Source: Siphonodentalium dalli
Taxonomy: Eukaryota; Mollusca; Scaphopoda; Gadilida; Siphonodentaliidae
Assembly (NCBI GenBank): GCA_032622095.1
Contig: CP136069.1
Coordinates: forward strand, 39,532,194-39,596,193
Direction: 5' to 3'
Length of the DNA stretch: 64,000 bases
Shown: piece after piece, positions 36,383 to 49,346 of the stretch
Layout of the letters: every line of letters starts with the position of its first letter
Numbering within the stretch: position 1 is the first letter of the stretch
The notes under the pieces: model-generated
Told to the model about the DNA's origin: nothing
Seen by the model: only the letters and a program-made list of their open reading frames with translations
Databases searched by the model: none
Made by a program: the position numbers and the translations under genes

Positions 36383-38408
36383 TCTACATATATATATAAA
36401 AAGAGTAGGAGCTGTATGCCTGTTCTCGATTTTGGAGTGATTTTAACCAAATTTGTTGTGGTGACTTGGGGTACCCCAGCAGATGTTATAGAGCCGTTAG
36501 ATTTAAAAAAAAACAAATTGTTAAATTGAGCAAGGAGTTAACACTATTTTTTGTTGTTTTTTCATTTATTTATTTTTTTAATTGGGAACATTAAATCTGA
36601 AAACAGAATTTAAATTGTATTTTTGTTTACCTATTTGACCTGGTGTCCACATTTGAACAAATCTGAATCACGGTCACCAAAGGACAAAGGACCTTCTATA
36701 CAGACATAATATGAGCTAAATACGCCAAATGGTTCTTCAGAAGAAATTGTTTTAAGAATTACTATGAAGGGAGAGAGTTATGGCCCTAGCTTCGTAACTA
36801 TTTGACGTGGTGACCCCATTTGAAGAAATCTGAATCCCAGTCTCCTAAGGAACATATGTGCCAAATATGACCCCATTTGGTCTTATGGTACTGGAGAAGA
36901 TGTTTAAAGAATTGTTGATGTATGGACAGACGGATGGGCACTCTCACCAGAGCTACATTGTGGGGTATGCAGTCAAGAATAAGGTACATTGTGGGGTTAT
37001 TTTGAATTGTGGGGTGCAACCCGGAATGCAATTTTTCATCTCTATTATATTAAGTATAGTGTGCTTTTGAAGCATCTTGTGATGTCTGGGCAAAAAGAAG
37101 TTTTTCAGCATCAAGAAAAATTAGACATAATGTCCAAACTTGGACAGCAACGGACGGCCATTATGATTTTGTGAGATTTCATCAATGTTCCAATGTGTTG
37201 CTGTTATTTTTCAGAAAACTATGGAATTCCACACACACGTATAGCCACCATTTATTCACATTTATTCACTTGGATATCCCTGTTAACATGACATTTAAGT
37301 CACTGATGTCATTGATGAGCTACCCACATTGCTCAATTGTACTGACTTGACACTGTGGGGTGAATTTCGGTGAATTTTGCACCCCACAGTCATGACCGTA
37401 TTGTAGCTGTGATGGTTACTGATGGACAGATGCCCCGCTGGACGGACGGACTGGGGGTGATGACTATAGCTCCACCAGTGTATCTCTCAGGTGAGCTAAT
37501 AATGAAGACTAGCAGATTTCTGACGGTCCAGCAAAAATGTCAACTCTGCCTATGGCATTCTCAGTGCTATTGTTTGCAGTTGATATTATTTACATTATTG
37601 CTGCAACATGTGTACAGCATTGCCAGATATCGGACAGTTTTCATTAATTATAACAAGGTTTGTGTTTCTGCATGAGGCATTTACATGTATCTTATCGCAC
37701 ACAGCCTCTTCAAAAAGTGTAGGCGTTTGGGCAAAACAAAAAATTAGGACTTCTAAAACTATCGTTGTTTTACTTGTCCATGATGCGATTTGGTATCTGT
37801 TTACAAATCTATGATGACAACTGACATTATCTTAAAATAACAATAAATATAAAAATATAGCACCCAGTATACTGGAAGAATGTGGAATACATATAACAGC
37901 AAGCAACCGACATATCAGCACACATGACCATATTCAGAATTGTGAATATAAGTCTGATTTCAAAATGAATAAGGTATGCACAAAATTTGAAAAAGGTTCA
38001 AATTCTGATCAATTTCAGTCTTTTGTCCAAATATCACACTTGGGATAAATTGGTCATTGTTGCATTGCCACGTGCATAAATTTAAGCAGGATCTCCCAGA
38101 TATGCATACAGTCACTAGGATCTCAAAGTCTGAAATGCATCTACAGTATCACGGAACTCATACAGAATAAAAAATATATACATAAATGAACTTGATGTAT
38201 TCTAACCCTAAAACAGAAAACTGGAAACCAAAATTAATATTAAAACATCCCATTTCTTCATGAGTTTGTTAGATCCTGAGTTATTTTAGAGGGATTGTCT
38301 TGGCAGATTATCATAACAAAATCAATAACTGGGTTAACCAGACATACAACAACATAATTAAATTCACATTCAATATTGAAACAAAGTAATTACTTGCAAT
38401 ATTGGAAC
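36383..38408. other. degenerate tandem repeat to ~37500, then nothing recognised
   Basis: 36420-37500 has loosely repeated ~190 bp units (CCAAATATGACCCCATTTGG, TCTGAATC, GAAGAAATTGTTT, ATGGACAGACGGATGG) ending near TCTCTCAGGTGAGCTAATAA. No gene recognised in either part. Confidence 0.4.
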
Positions 38409-38474
38409 TGTATCAACTACAACAGTGAATTGTATCAACTACAACAGTGAATTGTATCACCTACAACAGTGAAT
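38409..38474. repeat. 22 bp tandem repeat, three copies
   Basis: Three head-to-tail copies of TGTATCAACTACAACAGTGA plus AT, with one base change in the third. Confidence 0.9.
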
Positions 38475-38603
38475 TGGAATATAAATACAGTGAAATATGA
38501 AAAACTAACAACAAATAAAATAAACAATTTAAAAAAAAAACAAATAACAAAAAGAACTGTTTCAAGTCAGTTCAAGTGGACTATTGCAAGACATTGTGTT
38601 TTG

Positions 38604-39075
38604 TTAACCCTTCCATGACAGGAACTTCCTGAAATTTTGTGAAAACACTGTGCCAATGCATTCTCAAAGGCTCCTCCACATGCGTTGCGGTGTGTATCAT
38701 GCGATACTGCATTTTCTGTGGCGTCGGCATTTACTGTGGCAACTGCGTTTTCTGCGGTCACTCGTATGTTTTCGTTGAACTCATGGTTTTATAGTTATTC
38801 GCGTATTTTTGTTTAACATGACTGAAAGATGAAGCAATGCACATTGCACAATCACAGCCAAAACAGACCAGACCAAAACTGATGTGCTTCCAGTATGTGC
38901 ACACTGCCAGATTAGGACACCGATGTAATCCTGCGGCAGCGTTTCCTGTGTTTTCTGCCAGCACCCAATGTGTTCTAAGTCAGCGAATCTTGCAGCATGC
39001 TGCACCACAAAAGCCATGTGGAAGGGCCTTTATATATGCCGCATATATAAGAGAATACCTTGGCCTAACAATATT
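38604..39075. mobile_element. hairpin-cassette TTAA element, interrupted copy
   Basis: Left TTAA-CCCTTCCATGACAGGA and AAAACACTGTGCCAATGCATTC. The cassette then breaks at 38665 and resumes at ~39030 (GCCGCATATATAAGAGAATA, TTGGCCTAACAAT). The ~360 bp between is unrelated. The right end is missing. Confidence 0.6.
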
Positions 39076-39684
39076 CTACTCGTAAACTCAGATTCAACAT
39101 CAGAGAATTTATATCAAAATGGGATGAGGCACTGGCTCAGTTTGAGTTTATTGCTACAATGTGCATGCAAAGTTTATCATTTCTTATCGAAATGGCCATG
39201 TATCGATTGGAATGGCACATTGAGATATCCCTCAATTCAGATAAAACTTAGCCCAGACTGCAATGATGGTATCAGCTAGCAACCTAACTATCTTGGATGC
39301 CGGGACATCCTTAAAAGTAAGTCCTTTCACTGATACTTGAGCTGTATCTCATTGTGATCATGGAGTTAAAGGCTGACACAAAATGGATCTATACCATTAT
39401 CATAAAAGTACATGTGCAACACATTTTCTCCGTATGGTGCTGCTGTCAAAATTATGAAAATGCAAAAGGAATCTGAAGGAATAACTATTTTTTAAATCTC
39501 CCGGATGATGACCACAATCTCACGGAAAATCGTGACCAATCTCACTGAAAATATTTTGTGAGGTTAACAGGTCTGGTGCTGGCATAGCCCTAGGGAGCCA
39601 AATTGAAACATGGACATAATATCAGAACCAAATATCAAAGCAAATGACCACTTGACATTTAAGTGTAGTTCTCCCATGGAAGCT
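39076..39684. other. no gene recognised
   Basis: No convincing coding frame or repeat. Confidence 0.4.
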
Positions 39685-39810
39685 GAGGCCTAAGCAGAAT
39701 TAGGTTCCCAGAGGGTGAATTTGTTGATGCTAGCCCACTGTGTGGGGTAGTATCACTAAATTCACCCTCTGGTGACCTCAATCGGCAAATGACAGACACA
39801 CTAAACTCAG
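39685..39810. repeat. foldback repeat of the GAGGTCCCCAGAGGGTGAATT family
   Basis: GGTTCCCAGAGGGTGAATTT..TGATGCTAGCC and its inverted counterpart TATCACTAAATTCACCCTCT, followed by AAATGACAGACACACTAAA. Relatives at 46350-46465, 63086-63182 and 63353-63446. Confidence 0.75.
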
Positions 39811-40204
39811 ACTTGGCTGAGATATCTGAACAGACAGACAGACAGAAAGTCATTAGTTACTTTCAGAAAAAAGAAGGATAACTCTAAAATGGAAACGAAG
39901 AACAACGTCATTTGCTACTCATTTGAAAGGCCTCCTGATGGCTAACCTCCATACCAAATTAAGATCCAAAAACCCAGGTTAAGAAATCTGCTCATACTGA
40001 CGGGTGGACAGATGGATGGACGGAAAGATGAACATATGGTAGCATAAAATCAAGTATACCCCCATCATCACAGAACCAACAAGAGATGGACTGTCGTCCG
40101 GTGCATACCCCCTCGTGGCATACCGCCTAGTGTGGGCACATCTATAACTTATGATGGCTATATTCAGACATATGGACCCAGAAATCAGCATTTTCATATA
40201 AACA

Positions 40205-41110
40205 AAGATGAATAACTATAGAACAAAAAACCAAAACAAACATTTGAATGTGCCATTAAATGTCCTCATAGTGGTGAACATCCATACAAAATTTCATTGA
40301 GATCCGAGCATTACTGTTCAAGTTATGAGCTGAACAGACATCGGATGGACCAAACAGCCAACATTTCCAGATAAACAAAGATGAATAACTCTAGAATGGA
40401 AAAGCGGAACAGAACAATGGAACATCCTATTGAATGTCCTCATAGTAGTGAACATCCATACCAAATTCCATTGAGATCCCAGCACAACTGTTGAAGTTAC
40501 GACATGAACAGACACCAGACGGACCAAAAAGCCAACATTTCCAGATGAACAAAGATGAATAACTCTAGAATGGAAAAGCGGAACAAAACGATGGAACCCT
40601 CTTTTCAATGTCCTCATAGTAGTGAACATCCATACCAAATCCCATTGAGATCCCAGTACAACTGTTGAAGTTACGACATGAACAGACACCAGACGAACCA
40701 AAAAGCCAACATTTCCAGATGAACAATGATGTATAACTCTAGAATGGAAAATCAGAACAAAACGATGGAACCCTCTTTTTAATGTCCTCATAATAGTGAA
40801 CATCCATACAAAATTTCATTGAGATCCCAGCACAACTGTTGAAATTACGACATGAACAGACACAAGACAGACCAAATAGCCAACATTTCGAGATAAACAA
40901 AGATGAATAACTCTAGAATGGAAAATCCGAACAAAACGATGGAACCCTCATAGTAGTGAACATCCATACAAAATTTCATTGAGATCCGAGCACTACTGTT
41001 CAAGTTATGACATGAACAGACATCGGACGGATGTACTGATGGACACACGGACGGACGCACGTCCGGGTGCAAAAACAGTATACCCCTTTTTTTTTAAAAG
41101 GGGGTATAAT
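40205..41110. mobile_element. tandem array, ~175 bp unit x5, with hairpin end
   Basis: Units start AAAGATGAATAACTCTAGAA at ~40205, 40378, 40551, 40726 and 40900 and include AATGTCCTCATAGTAGTGAA, CATCCATACCAAAT and GATCCCAGCAC. The right side has GGACACACGGACGGACGCAC and a terminal hairpin TATACCCCTTTTT/AAAAGGGGGTATA. The 161-codon minus frame (40318-40803) merely reads through the units. A related end lies at 40010-40060. Confidence 0.8.
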
Positions 41111-41149
41111 TATCACAGAATGGTTTATATCTACTCTAATTAGATAATA

Positions 41150-41319
41150 CAGTAATGCCCTAAATAATTGACTCCTTAACCACAGAAGAATTATGGGTAA
41201 TTTTTCAGGATTTAGTTTGAAATATGGCTTGTTGCAACAATCCATATTTCCGACTAAATCCTGAAAAATTACCCATAATTCTGCTGTGGTTAAGGAGCCA
41301 ATTATTTAGGGCATTACTG
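41150..41319. mobile_element. palindromic TA-target MITE, copy 3
   Basis: CAGTAATGCCC...GGGCATTACTG between TA and TA. The centre is shorter than in copies 1 and 2. Confidence 0.9.
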
Positions 41320-42099
41320 TATCAAGATTGGGTCCACATACATGTAACATGTAACCTATGTAATGCAATGGGAGTCAAATAAGAGACTCATGTGAGTATT
41401 GAGACTGCACATACGTGATCATTTGGATAAGATTGTTTGTGCCCAACGTGATAACAAACTTGTAACAAAGAGGAGTAATACATCAATGATATGCGACAAA
41501 CAATATAAATAACTTTACCAGTAAGGCAAGATTTTACTTTGATTTAGCCTAATTAACCATATATGTTATTCTGCTATCAACGTGTTTCTTCAAAAACTTG
41601 TCAAGCTATGTGACTATCATTTACACATTTTCCTACATGGTGGGCTTAGATCTATAATCGTGTAGCTTTCATATCACCAAAATTGTGACCAAATAATGTG
41701 ACTCTTCTCACCAGAAGCATCTCTATAACGATACCATAGTAAAACACATTACAAGTTACATGATAATTAACTGAATACCTCTATAAAACTATAAATTACA
41801 TACAATAAATGAATGCTAATAATAGGTTGGTTAGCAAAATACCTCATATGATATAATCTGTGTCAAATTGCTAAGTTATGTGTTATGTGCTCATGTTAGG
41901 ATATATGTGGAAAACTAGAAAGTAATGACTTCATGAAAGTTTTTCAACAGTGTGGTTATTAGAAAATAAAATTAGTATATATTAACTTACTCTTATTTAA
42001 ATTTGCACAGTACTATTTTTCGCACACCCATAGGATGTGAATAGATATGCACAGTGGTTTGCGCAAATTTAAAATTGAGTGAAAAATAGTACGACTCAA
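41320..42099. other. no gene recognised
   Basis: AT-rich sequence with no usable frame or repeat. Confidence 0.4.
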
Positions 42100-42324
42100 A
42101 AAGTTCAGTCTTCCAGCTTGCATATACAAAAAGTTCAGTCTTCCAGCTTGCATATACAAGAGAATACATTGGCCTAACAATAGTTACCTTGACCTTGTAA
42201 GCCAGTGCAGTGCATTCTCTTATATATGCAAGACTCCCTATGGGAGACTCGCATATATAAGAGAATGCACTGGCACAGGGTCTTTAATGCTGCACCAGTG
42301 CAGCTCCCATCATGAAAGGGTTAA
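42100..42324. mobile_element. hairpin-cassette TTAA element, left end disrupted
   Basis: Partial left cassette preceded by a 29 bp direct duplication (AAAAAGTTCAGTCTTCCAGC...), an AAGGTCAAGGTAA-type linker, an intact second cassette (42205-42285), then CTTTAATGCTGCACCAGTGC and CATCATGAAAGGG-TTAA. Confidence 0.75.
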
Positions 42325-43554
42325 TGTCTTTTAAACCTAATAACTGAACCATTCAAATGAATGAATGGGAATTCATACGGTGTTTATTTGCCTGTAATCT
42401 GCTTAGGCTATCTGAAACTCACAACAAATTATAAAATATATAGACCATTCCAATAATATTAGTGTGTTAAAAATTAAACTACAATATGTGCACCATCGAA
42501 TGCATTGAAGAACCAAGACAGAACAATCCATATGGCTTTATGGTCAACTACTGGTCAAGGGTGTCACCTCCGCCCCTTTTTGGTTAGCGGTATATGGGTG
42601 ATTTTTAAGTAGAACACAGAATTCAAACCCCCTGTTAACTGAAAGTCGGGATTCTTATGCTCAATTTAACCTGTGCTCAGGATTCAACAACAAGGCTGGG
42701 GCCAGGGACCTGCCTGGATATTTCAAATTGGGAGAAGTCACTTCTCCCTGTTTGGTTATTAGGGAGAAGTTGATTGTTATCAGGGAGAAGTAACAATGGC
42801 TGAAGTTCAATTTACACCCCAAAACAACACCCTTCTTATGATCCAATAAGTATGATGCAACACAAGAACCCATTTATAAAACCATTATATTGAGTAAGAG
42901 AACACATTATATTCAGTATGCTGTTGGGACATATGCATACTAGTTTATGAGAGAGAAGTCACTTCTCCCTGGGACAAAAATAGGAAGAAGTGGCACATTT
43001 TAGGGAGAAGATTTCCCCCCCCCCCCCCAAGTCTCCCTCTATGCTGATCCCTACCTGGGGCACAGATGTTATAGCACCATATTGTTTAAATTTTGATTAT
43101 TTCTTACCCCAAAAGAAATATTTTTATGTAAAACAGGCTCATACACTTTGATGTTTTAAATATATAGACATTACTTAACAAAAATGGGTGAAAATAATCA
43201 TATTACTAAGTCTGGTATTCCATATTTTCTTAATTGGTCCATCGGAATCACCCCTCACTGGTCTGGTATTGAGGGTTCATGGGGTGGGGTAGGAGTGACA
43301 CCCTCCTGGTACTGCTGGTGTTATATTTAATTAATGCCCGTGCCTCTATAATACTAGCTGTATTTGTTAGAGTAGCTACTAACAAAAGATCTTACAAGAC
43401 TTCACCCACCCATGCATGAGATGCTTATACATGTATGTATTCAATACCACAGCTAATTTTATCCAAATCAACACTGTCAGTCCTGTGAACAAGAACATAA
43501 CATCAAGGTTACAATAAATTGTTAGCAACATTAATCCACACTAAAAAACAAACG
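42325..43554. other. no gene recognised; AGGGAGAAGT-rich stretch
   Basis: 42725-43020 repeats AGGGAGAAGT / ACTTCTCCCT several times and ends in a poly-C run (43015-43028). Unclassified. Confidence 0.4.
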
Positions 43555-43650
43555 TTAATCCATACAATCAAAACAAACATTAATCCACACTAAAAGACAA
43601 ACGTTAATCCATACAATCAAAACAAACACTAATCCACACTAACAAAACAA
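43555..43650. repeat. short tandem repeat, AACAAACGTTAATCCATACA type
   Basis: Alternating AAACGTTAATCCATACAATC and AAACATTAATCCACACTAAA units, ~2 of each. Confidence 0.75.
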
Positions 43651-43799
43651 ATCAAACAACTTGAAACCAGTCATGATCACAAGGCAATGAAAACATGTAC
43701 ATCATGATCTGGGTTATCAGATCAAACAGTTAGCAGCGAGCTTATGATTTCAGTACCCAGGTTATAAGTTTGGCAGCTTCTGCCAATGACGCAGCTACA

Positions 43800-44290
43800 T
43801 GCAGAGGGTTTCCATCAGTGATGCATCTAGAGGGTTTCCATTGCGGGAGGAGGGTGTCCAAAATTAAATTTCACACCCATGAACCAGACCAATATTTCCA
43901 TGTGCACTTGTGCAGGGAATAATTCTATTTCACCCCCAGTTATAATGTACTAACTAGTACCTCTCAAGCTTTCCATATTTTGGAAACCTCCAAACTAGCA
44001 AAAATATCCAAACTAGCAAAAATATCCAAACATATCCAAAATACCCTCCACAATTGTTAATTACCCAATGGATTGTCATTTCACTACAAAATTCCCCCCA
44101 AACTGGGAAAATATTCTACTCTTGGTCTAAAATTTACATATTTCACACTAAATACCGTTTGTAAAAAGAAACTATCAGAACAATTACAACCGATTTCTCA
44201 TCTGAAATATTTTGACTGTATGTCAAGCATGAAATTTCCAACTGATCAAAATTTTTACCAAAGTTGGGGGAGGGGGAACATCCCTGCATG
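43800..44290. repeat. TTTCCAAC/AATATCCAAAC-rich dispersed repeat
   Basis: Includes CCAAACTAGCAAAAATATCC twice and TGAAATTTCCAACTGATC ... ACCAAAGTTGGGG, shared with 2020-2880 and 6830-7340. Confidence 0.45.
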
Positions 44291-44344
44291 GCTTTTATGG
44301 TTTGCTCAGTTAGGAATCCAGCGGGAGATATGGTCTTCTGTATT

Positions 44345-44440
44345 TGCAGGAAAGCTCTCAAAGTACCACAGCTAATTCTGCCAAAAATTTTGATGTGGAC
44401 AGAATTAGCTGTGATACTTTGATAGCTTTCCTTTGATATA
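44345..44440. repeat. palindrome, ~40 bp arms
   Basis: GGAAAGCTCTCAAAGTACCACAGCTAATTCTG and its near complement around CCAAAAATTTTGATGTGG. Followed by a GACAGATGGACAGACAGAC run and a GCCCCCATTTGG/AAATTGGGGG hairpin at 44510-44535. Confidence 0.75.
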
Positions 44441-44923
44441 TTTCATGGAGATCTGATGCCTGGATGGACAGAGAGACAGATGGACAGACAGACAAAATCA
44501 ATCCAGTATGCCCCCATTTGGAAAATTGGGGGTATAATTTAATGGGCTATGCAAATAAACATAAAAATTATTGCATGATAAAAATCATGACTTAAATCTA
44601 TGGTTACTGAAATGATCGCTGTGTAAAAATATGTGTACAATAGAGGATTCCACAGCCAGAGATAAGGGGCGGGGCATAATGATTGCTAGGAGACATCATT
44701 TTGTCTACTGAAATAACTTAAAATGATTTCAAAGTCTGTGTTTATGCTTTAATTTTAAACTTATAATGTGTGTCATGCAAAATGAAAGAAAATATTATAG
44801 TCAACGATAGTGCACACATCGAAAATTCAGTGAATTAAAAAAGTTGTTTGAAAACAGCTAATTTAACATAGAAAATATTTACGGATATCCAAATTTTTGT
44901 GAACAAAGATGACATCCAAATTT

Positions 44924-45324
44924 TTAACCCTTTACCCAACAGAAGGGCCCTGTGCCAATGCATTCTCTTATATATGCGAGTCGACCATAGGTCGCCTCGC
45001 ATATTAAAGAGAATGCATTGGCTTAACACATTAAAAATTATAAAATTGTTAAAGAATGTAAGAAAAAATGGTAAAAAGTGTTAAAAAAAAGATTTTTATT
45101 AGGCCAATGTATTCTCTTATATATGCGAGGCGACCTATGGTCGACTCGCATATATAAGAGAATGCATTGGCACAGGGCATAACTGTAACTATCACAATGT
45201 GGTCAAGGAGCCGGTTCCAATGATATCCATATTTGTATGGTTCTATTGAGACAGACCGAAGATATTTTAGGCTGTTGAAGCTTTATTTGGCCGGTTTTGG
45301 CCGGTTTGTTAGGTAAAGGGTTAA
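44924..45324. mobile_element. TTAA element with CCCTTTACC ends and two hairpin cassettes
   Basis: TTAA-CCCTTTACCCAACA ... TGTTAGGTAAAGGG-TTAA. Two palindromic cassettes (44945-45025, 45098-45175) with an AT-rich linker containing TTGTTAAAGAATGTAAG. The ends differ from the CCCTTTCATGA family, but the cassettes are the same. Confidence 0.85.
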
Positions 45325-45539
45325 AGTAGCAAATGATGGGCTCAGTCGCTGATTGGTAGAATATATCTACTAAAATTATCTGATTGACAGCTGTGGAAAG
45401 ATCAAATTCCTTCATTGCCTTGTGATGATGATTCTTCAGTAATACATGTAGTGACTTACCGGCTTTATAAGAGGACGGCTATTAAAATACATAATTTATT
45501 ATCAGTTCATGGAATGTATGATAATGAAGCAAAACATGG

Positions 45540-46080
45540 TGAATAAAAGGTCAGCTGACCACAGAGTCCCCTGAAAACAGTGGCAAGTTGACGCCGCTTT
45601 GTTAAAGAAATTAAAAAAAATGTTGAAATGTTCTAAGTCGAAAGGGTTAATAATTCCGTAAAGAAATAATTTTTCCGTCATCTATATACATGTTGCACAT
45701 CTCCAATATGTGGGTAACAATACTCTGAAGTTTCAAATATCTACGATCAAAACTGTAGGAGGAGTTGATTACACCATGAAGATACCCTCATACAGAAAAT
45801 TATAAAAATGTTTTTCAAAGTCGAAAAGCCCATAACTCTGGGAAAAATCATTGGATCAAACTCAATTTCGAACTTGCCCTGTAATTTGATATGAACGACT
45901 CACAAAAAAACAGAATTTCCAATAAAACAATCCAAACTTGAGTTATCATCCGGAAACCAAAGAAAAAATGAGTCCATAACTCTAGGAAAAATCATCAAAC
46001 TCAAATTCGAACTCAACCTGTATCTTGATATGACTGATCCACATAAAAACGGTATTTGCAATTAAAGGATCAAAACTTGA
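45540..46080. mobile_element. TGTCCCCCGA-related element, decayed, copy 2
   Basis: AAAAGGTCAGCTGACCACAG, AGTCCCCTGAAAACA, GGCAAGTTGACGCCGCTTTG, then one clear unit (TTCTAAGTCGAAA..GGAGGAGTTGATTACACC) and drifted units. No right inverted end seen. Confidence 0.65.
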
Positions 46081-46084
46081 CTAG

Positions 46085-46470
46085 CGGGCTAGCATCACTA
46101 AATTCACCCCCTGGGGACCCCATTCTGCAGAGGCCTCATATTCTCTGGAAATTTCTTTATTATCAAATTTCTATAGAAACTTCTTCACATAGATTATATT
46201 ACTTTTTTAGTTTAGTTTCTCTATATCCCCAAATTGGCAGATGACACATCGCATAATCGAGGTTCCCAATGGGTGTACATCACAATATTCACCATTTGGG
46301 AACTTCAATCTGAGTCTATGTCTCCCACAGCAGATGAGACCATGCAGAATAAGGTCCCCAGAGGGTGAAATTGGTGATGCTAGCCTGCTATGGGGGATAG
46401 CGTCACTAAATTCACCCTCTCGGGACCTCATTCTGCAAATGACAGGCACACTAAACTCAGGCTTGTTTGG
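46085..46470. repeat. cluster of GAGGTCCCCAGAGGGTGAATT foldbacks
   Basis: A half copy at 46085-46135, a related shorter palindrome at 46258-46310 (GAGGTTCCCAATGGGTG / CATTTGGGAACTTC) and a full copy at 46350-46465. Confidence 0.7.
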
Positions 46471-46569
46471 TGTGTGTATGTTCAGTTCAGTTGTTGTGGA
46501 GATCCATCCTATGTGTGAGGAGCACCCCAAGTTGATGGGTTACATTAAATGAAAGTGTCAATGACACTG

Positions 46570-48190
46570 TAGCTCAACTTGGAAAGGGAATTATTTAATG
46601 TTTTACAGTCAATGGAGTGAGTGATTAGGAATGTGGAAAGATAAAAGGCCTAATTATGCAAAGATTAAAATCCAAGATGACCGCTGGCAGCCATGTTTTT
46701 TTGGCCAATTAACCCCAAAATGACTCGCTCCCATCTACATGTCTTTGTTAACACCCATGACTAAATTCATGATGATCTGACCAAAGCTACAACCTGTAGC
46801 CTGTGCCAAAGGATTTAGTCATGCAAAGAGTAAAATCCAAGATGGCTGCTGATGGCCATGTTTTTTGGCCAAACAACCCCAAAATGACTCGTTCCCATCT
46901 ACATGTCAATATTAACATCCATGACAAATATCATGATGATCAGTACAACCTGTAGCCTGTGCTAATGGATTCAATTTTGAAAACCAAGATGGCTGCTGGC
47001 AGCCATGTTTTTTTGCCAAATGACCCCAAAATGTTTCGTTCCCATCTACATGTCAATATCAACAGCCATGACAAATCTCATAACGATCTGGCCAAATGTA
47101 CGACTTGTAGCCCGTGCCAAAGGATTTAGTCAGGCAAAGAGTAAAATCCAAGATGGCTGCTGGCGACCATGTTTTTTTGGCCGAATGACCCCAAAATGAC
47201 TCGTTCCCATCTACATATCATTGTTAACATCCATGACAAATTTCATGAAGATCTGACCAAAGCTACAACCTGTAGCCTGTGCCAAAGGATTTAGTCATGC
47301 AAAGAGTAAAATCCAAGATAGCTGCTGGCGGCCATGTTTTTTGGCCGAATGACCCCAAAATGACTCGTTCCCATCTACATGTCATTGTTAACATCCATAA
47401 CTAAATTCATGATGATCCGACCAAAGCTACGACCTGTAGCCTGTGCCAAACGATTTAGTTATGCAAAGAGTAAAATCCAAGATGGCTGCTGGCGGCCATG
47501 TTTTTTTACGAAACAACCCCAAAATGATTCGTTCCCATCTACATGTCAATATTAACATCCCTGACAAATATCATGATGATCAGATGAACAGTACGACCTG
47601 TAGCCTGTGCTAATGTATTGAATTTTAAAATCCAAGATGGCCGCTGGCAGCCATGTTTTTTGGCCGAATGACCCCAAAATGACTCGTTCCCATCTACATG
47701 TCATTGTTAACATCCATGACAAATTTCATGAAGATCCGACCAAAGCTACGACCTGTAGCCCGTTCCAAAGTATTTAGTCATGCAAAGAGTAAAATCCAAG
47801 ATGGCTGCTGGCGGCCATGTTTTTTGGCCGAACGATCCCAAAATGACTCGTTCCCATCTAAATGTCAATATTAACAACCATGACAAATTTCATGATGATC
47901 AGATGAACAGTACGACCTGTAGCCCGTGCTAACGGATTGAACTTTGAAATCCAAGATGGCCGCTGGCGGCCATGTTTTTTTGCCATATGACCCCAAAATG
48001 ACTCGTTCCCATCTACATGTCAATGTCAACAGCCATGACAAATTTCATAATGATCCGACCAAAGGTACGACCTGTAGCCCGTGCTAAAGTAAATTGTTGA
48101 CGAATCACACGCGCACACACGCACACACACACGGACGACGGATACCAAGCCATGGCAATAGCTCAAACTTTACAAAGTAAAGTTGAGCTA
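46570..48190. mobile_element. TAGCTCAACTT-ended element with ~160 bp tandem core, copy 3 (most complete)
   Basis: TAGCTCAACTTGGAAAGGG to TTTACAAAGTAAAGTTGAGCTA. Nine units, each with AAATCCAAGATGGCTGC near 46670, 46831, 46981, 47146, 47309, 47474, 47630, 47794 and 47949. A CACACACGGACGACGGATACC run precedes the right end. Flanked by a GTGTCAATGACAC palindrome also seen at 16898-16912. Confidence 0.88.
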
Positions 48191-48422
48191 AAAACTAAGT
48201 AGTAAGAATATAAGTAGAGTAAAAAGTCTAAAATGTGGATATTGGATAATCATTATGTTAAGATAGTATTATTGGATAAAAGTAATTGGATAAAAATAGA
48301 TTCTGTCTATTTACAGCATATATATCTTCTTCTTTTTTTTTTCTTTTTTTTTTTAAACTTGATATTTGTAAAAGCTAATATACATATGATCTGTTTAATT
48401 GTTAGATCATACTATGGCTATT

Positions 48423-48887
48423 TTATACCAGTACAGCTCGGTATATATTTGTCATTCCATTGATTTCAGAGTATTTACTCTGTGTACATGTAAATTGATG
48501 TAATGCATCGAGATAGTTTCTTGCAGCTTTTTCTATTTGAAGCTTTACTGTCATATTTAGACTCCAATGTTCTAACTTGGTACAGTCTATAGTTAGTTGT
48601 GTCAATATGCTTGGCTGTCTAATATTGTTGTTTTCTATAACTGTTGTTGGTAGTATTTCCTCTTTTTTTTGTATATATTTGTCTCTTTGGAATTTGGTTT
48701 TCGGACAGCTTGCTATGAAGTAATATATATCCTCATTATCATCATTACACATTGGACATAAGGCATCTGTCAGATTTTGCCTGAATTTATTTCTGTTATA
48801 TTGTATGTATAAGTCTACTTTACTAGTATATGTCACATTACTGTCATTGGCTACCAAACCAAGAAAAAATATGGTATAAAACTGAAA
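48423..48887 (-). pseudogene. C-terminal fragment of a non-LTR retrotransposon reverse-transcriptase ORF
   Basis: Open frame of ~150 codons from the stop at 48890 to the stop at 48423. The telling part is a short cysteine motif, LCPMC-x12-FIASCP, followed by charged helices (KFQRDKYIQKKEEI). This is the arrangement at the C-terminal end of many non-LTR ORF2 proteins, after the RT domain, as a degenerate CxxC...HxxxC knuckle with the usual His replaced. The first ~40 residues (VDLYIQYNRNKFRQNL) also fit the linker before that knuckle. No RT catalytic core is present upstream, so this is a 5'-truncated insertion. A host exon is possible but no consensus splice sites were seen. Confidence 0.5.
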
Positions 48888-48967
48888 TTAAATCAACAAC
48901 CACAATCATGCGGAATCAGTGAACTGACTTTTCATTTTCCAACAATCTGGCCTGTAAGTCAATGTGA

Positions 48968-49346
48968 GCGTCACATAACACCCCGAATATCATCAAACCC
49001 ATAAAATGTACATAATATTAGAAAAATGGTGAATTATCATATTAAACTGTAACAAATGAGGTATATATTTTTTACTGAGTATTTATGCACTCTATCACAC
49101 CGTAACTTAACTCTCTGGGCGCCGGTGACGAGATAACAATAATACAGTAACAGCCTGCAGTATCACTTTTAACACTGCTCAATATATAGCGTGACCAAAG
49201 GAAGCTACAATATAATCTGCATGTATATTGAACGTGGAATAGACTGTTTCGTTGAAATACATTGTGACATATTTCACCGCACATTAGTTCAGTTAGCATA
49301 GTAGATTGGCGTATATTTGAGCATGTATACATGTATATACATAACA
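48968..49346. repeat. tandem duplication, copy A (379 bp)
   Basis: From GCGTCACATAACACCCCG to just before the same words at 49347. Nearly identical to the next copy. The minus-strand frames are duplicated with it. Confidence 0.92.

Noticed and set aside
40318-40803. 161-codon minus-strand ORF, the longest in the window
   Set aside because: It spans several ~175 bp tandem units and repeats its own sequence with them. No domain; a by-product of a stop-free repeat phase.
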